Shown: in pieces, positions 63,501 to 64,000 of the stretch | Position numbering within the stretch: position 1 is the first letter of the stretch | How the letters are laid out: every line of letters begins with the position of its first letter | Program-made: the position numbers and the translations under genes | From: Variovorax sp. | Lineage (GTDB): Bacteria > Pseudomonadota > Gammaproteobacteria > Burkholderiales > Burkholderiaceae_C | NCBI GenBank assembly: GCA_004210915.1 | Contig: SEGS01000004.1 | Coordinates: 40,473-104,472, forward strand | Reading direction: 5' to 3' | Length of the DNA: 64,000 nt | The notes under the pieces: model-generated | What the model was told of the DNA's origin: nothing | The model's input: the letters and a program-made list of their open reading frames with translations, nothing else | Databases searched by the model: none

Positions 63501-63917
63501 ATCGTCGGCGACTACGCGTCGCTGCGCCTCACGCTGCGCCGGCATCCGCTCGCGTTGTTGCGCCCCCGCCTCGCGCGCATGAAGCTCATGAGTGCGCTCG
63601 AGCTGCATGCGCTGCCGCCCGACCGCATGGCACGCGCCTGCGGCATCGTGATGGGCCGGCAGCGCCCGCAGACCGCCAAGGGCACCCTCTTCGTCACGCT
63701 GGAAGACGAAACCGGCAATGTCAACGTCATCGTCTGGAAGGACGTGGTCGACGCCTGGCGCACGCCGCTGCTGCAAGCGCATTTGCTGGCCGTGCAGGGC
63801 ACGTGGCAGCGCGATGCCAGCGGCAAGGTCTGCCACCTGCTCGCCACCGGTTTCAAGGATTTGACCCCTCTGATGGGGCGGTTGGCCCACAACCACACGA
63901 GTCGCGACTTCCATTAA
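60561..63917 (+). CDS. dnaE2: DnaE2 (ImuC), error-prone DNA polymerase III alpha
   Basis: 1118-residue C-family polymerase used in SOS mutagenesis. The N-terminal PHP domain starts YAELHALSNFSFQRGASHPE; the polymerase core has KEAPDIDVDFEHQRREEVIQ with catalytic aspartates, and the C-terminal OB-fold ends with TLEDETGNVNVIVW. It overlaps imuB by 8 nt. In the PHP-domain linker (residues about 186-207) the translation reads through a lower-GC repeat-like element; the flanking family sequence resumes at WIAVELLDEL. The frame is intact, so the protein is expected to be made. Confidence 0.95.
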   Translation: MPELSDKQLAARQPARLHVLPLRPSDVPAPFTLPDYAELHALSNFSFQRGASHPEELVARAYQLGYKALAITDECSVAGIVRAHVGLREHEEALAEYERDNPEEPPQPRNPDFRLLYGSEFDFGRFKLVVIAHDLEGWGNLCEFITAARTTEAPKGEYRVHWDTSDVASLQHCEVLFVPHRQPGVAMDSIAVCADVACASALFHPNLWIAVELLDELDDDLWLASLMQLGAQCGVPLVAAGDVHMHLRSRKPLQDVVTAIREGQPVADCGFALQPNAERHLRARLRLADLYPPELIANTLVVMDRCRFDPDVIRKTYKYPLELVGGGETPTETLVRRTWEGAARRYPEGIPDKVRQQVQHELDLITELEYEMFFLTVEDIVRFARDREILCQGRGSSANSAVCYCLGITAINPAVGNLLFERFLSRERKEAPDIDVDFEHQRREEVIQYIYAKYGRERAAIAAVVIRYRTRSALRDVGKALGIDERLIDAFAGDHHWFDTEILDTRLEEAMAVAGVRESTLRLRQWLALTQQIKGFPRHLSQHVGGFVLTQSKLTRLVPVEKASMVDRSVIQWEKDDLEAMGMLKVDVLALGMLSAIRRSLDFVNQWRGTALQMHQVPNDDAEVYDMICDADTVGVFQIESRAQMSMLPRLQPREYYDLVVEVAIVRPGPIQGGMVHPYLKNREKVRKGKDIVYPYPDLIPALGRTLGVPIFQEQVMQIAMIAAKFTPDQADRLRRAMAAWKRSGGIDKFRNPLIGGMVDNGYDAAFAESIFKQCEGFGEYGFPESHAASFALLVVVSCWLKYHEPACFLAAMLDSQPMGFYSPSQLLQDARRHGVEVRPVDVTVSALDCTIEARDAGAPTAVDLRFMNRSGNPDQPAVRLGLRRIVGLSAAGAERLVEARAQAPFTSTEDLALRAQLDGKDMAALAGADALMALSGHRRQQVWDATATRSMGGRAPALLKGVPIHEHALQLPAAPEGEEIVGDYASLRLTLRRHPLALLRPRLARMKLMSALELHALPPDRMARACGIVMGRQRPQTAKGTLFVTLEDETGNVNVIVWKDVVDAWRTPLLQAHLLAVQGTWQRDASGKVCHLLATGFKDLTPLMGRLAHNHTSRDFH
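61116..61182. repeat. Short lower-GC repeat-like element inside dnaE2
   Basis: About half G+C against two thirds around it. It opens with GCTAT...ATAGC (61116-61120 and 61128-61132), then GCGCA...TGCGC (61138-61142 and 61152-61156), and ends with TTTTTCATCCAAATTT. This order of two small stems and an AT-rich end resembles short dispersed repeats I recall from Comamonadaceae intergenic regions. It sits in frame and codes for residues 186-207. Family membership was not tested by search. Confidence 0.6.
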
Positions 63918-63926
63918 TCTTTTGCC

Positions 63927-64000
63927 ATGCTTGCCGCCGAAATCCTCGCCCACGACGTGCCGCCCGGTTCACCCGTGCCGACCGTTCCGCCACCCCCACC
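63927..64000 (+). CDS. Start of a further gene, cut by the window end
   Basis: ATG at 63927, 9 nt after the dnaE2 stop, opens a frame that continues to the edge and reads MLAAEILAHDVPPGSPVPTV, then Pro-rich. Only 24 residues are visible. No family can be named. Its position suggests it may be read from the same transcript as dnaE2. A gene with a Pro-rich linker start is likely, but it could also be a false start. Confidence 0.45.
   Translation, partial: MLAAEILAHDVPPGSPVPTVPPPP

Overview
The window is high-GC DNA (roughly two thirds G+C) packed with genes in tightly coupled operons, many overlapping by 4 nt (ATGA or GTGA). Gene content points to an aerobic, metabolically versatile betaproteobacterium of the Comamonadaceae, most like Variovorax. 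The pointers are a Bug-type solute receptor, a tricarballylate dehydrogenase pair, many LysR regulators next to catabolic genes, valine and CoA-thioester catabolism, and a LexA-type SOS cassette imuA-imuB-dnaE2. I found no rRNA, tRNA, CRISPR array, insertion sequence or phage genes. The genus is inference; the gene families are read from the translations.

Layout. 1-5834 (minus): tricarballylate/citrate-type carboxylate catabolism (AhpD-like protein, ModA-like lipoprotein, LysR regulator, tcuA, tcuB, Bug receptor). 5876-8079 (minus): ethanolamine ammonia-lyase eutB-eutC. 8197-9317 (plus): FKBP-type isomerase and alkB. 9327-10922 (minus): opgD. 11073-13557 (minus): a coupled lipid-phosphate cassette (diacylglycerol kinase-like, metallophosphoesterase, PAP2 phosphatase). 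13662-15761: a PAS-LuxR regulator divergent from a 3-oxoacid CoA-transferase, with a strong palindrome between them. 15973-22458: a small membrane protein, a LysR regulator, and a divergent valine-degradation operon (mmsA, LprI-like protein, isobutyryl-CoA dehydrogenase, 3-hydroxyisobutyryl-CoA hydrolase, mmsB). 22536-23567 (minus): a MetE-core methyltransferase. 23778-31491 (plus): a complete peptide-type ABC transporter translationally coupled to an N-formylglutamate amidohydrolase family enzyme and an M20 amidohydrolase.

31673-32707 is a lower-GC islet with an Imm42-like orphan immunity protein and a small secreted protein. 32907-35077 (minus): acyl-CoA dehydrogenase, MaoC-type protein, YnfA. 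35226-35573: a small exported repeat protein ending at a strong bidirectional terminator. 35641-43845 (minus): tag, cbpM, cbpA, a histidine phosphatase, a GST, pssA, gltS, a GTPase with its membrane partner, and a 24-residue membrane peptide gene. 44153-47362: bacterioferritin-like protein, ABC exporter, YebC-type regulator. 47413-52420: a LysR regulator divergent from a DODA-type dioxygenase, two small membrane proteins, an alpha/beta hydrolase, an acetyltransferase and an aldo/keto reductase. 52443-58256 (minus): an RND efflux pump (adaptor and pump) coupled to an NTP/NDP-exchange-like membrane protein. 58456-63917 (plus): an SOS box and imuA-imuB-dnaE2, followed at 63927 by the start of a further gene.

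The points I would look at first are a short lower-GC repeat-like element read in frame inside dnaE2, a 26-bp inverted repeat overlapping the LexA box and abutting the imuA start codon without a visible ribosome binding site, paired operator-like sites in the LysR-mmsA intergenic region, the palindrome at the CoA-transferase regulator, the 24-residue membrane peptide, and the orphan immunity islet.
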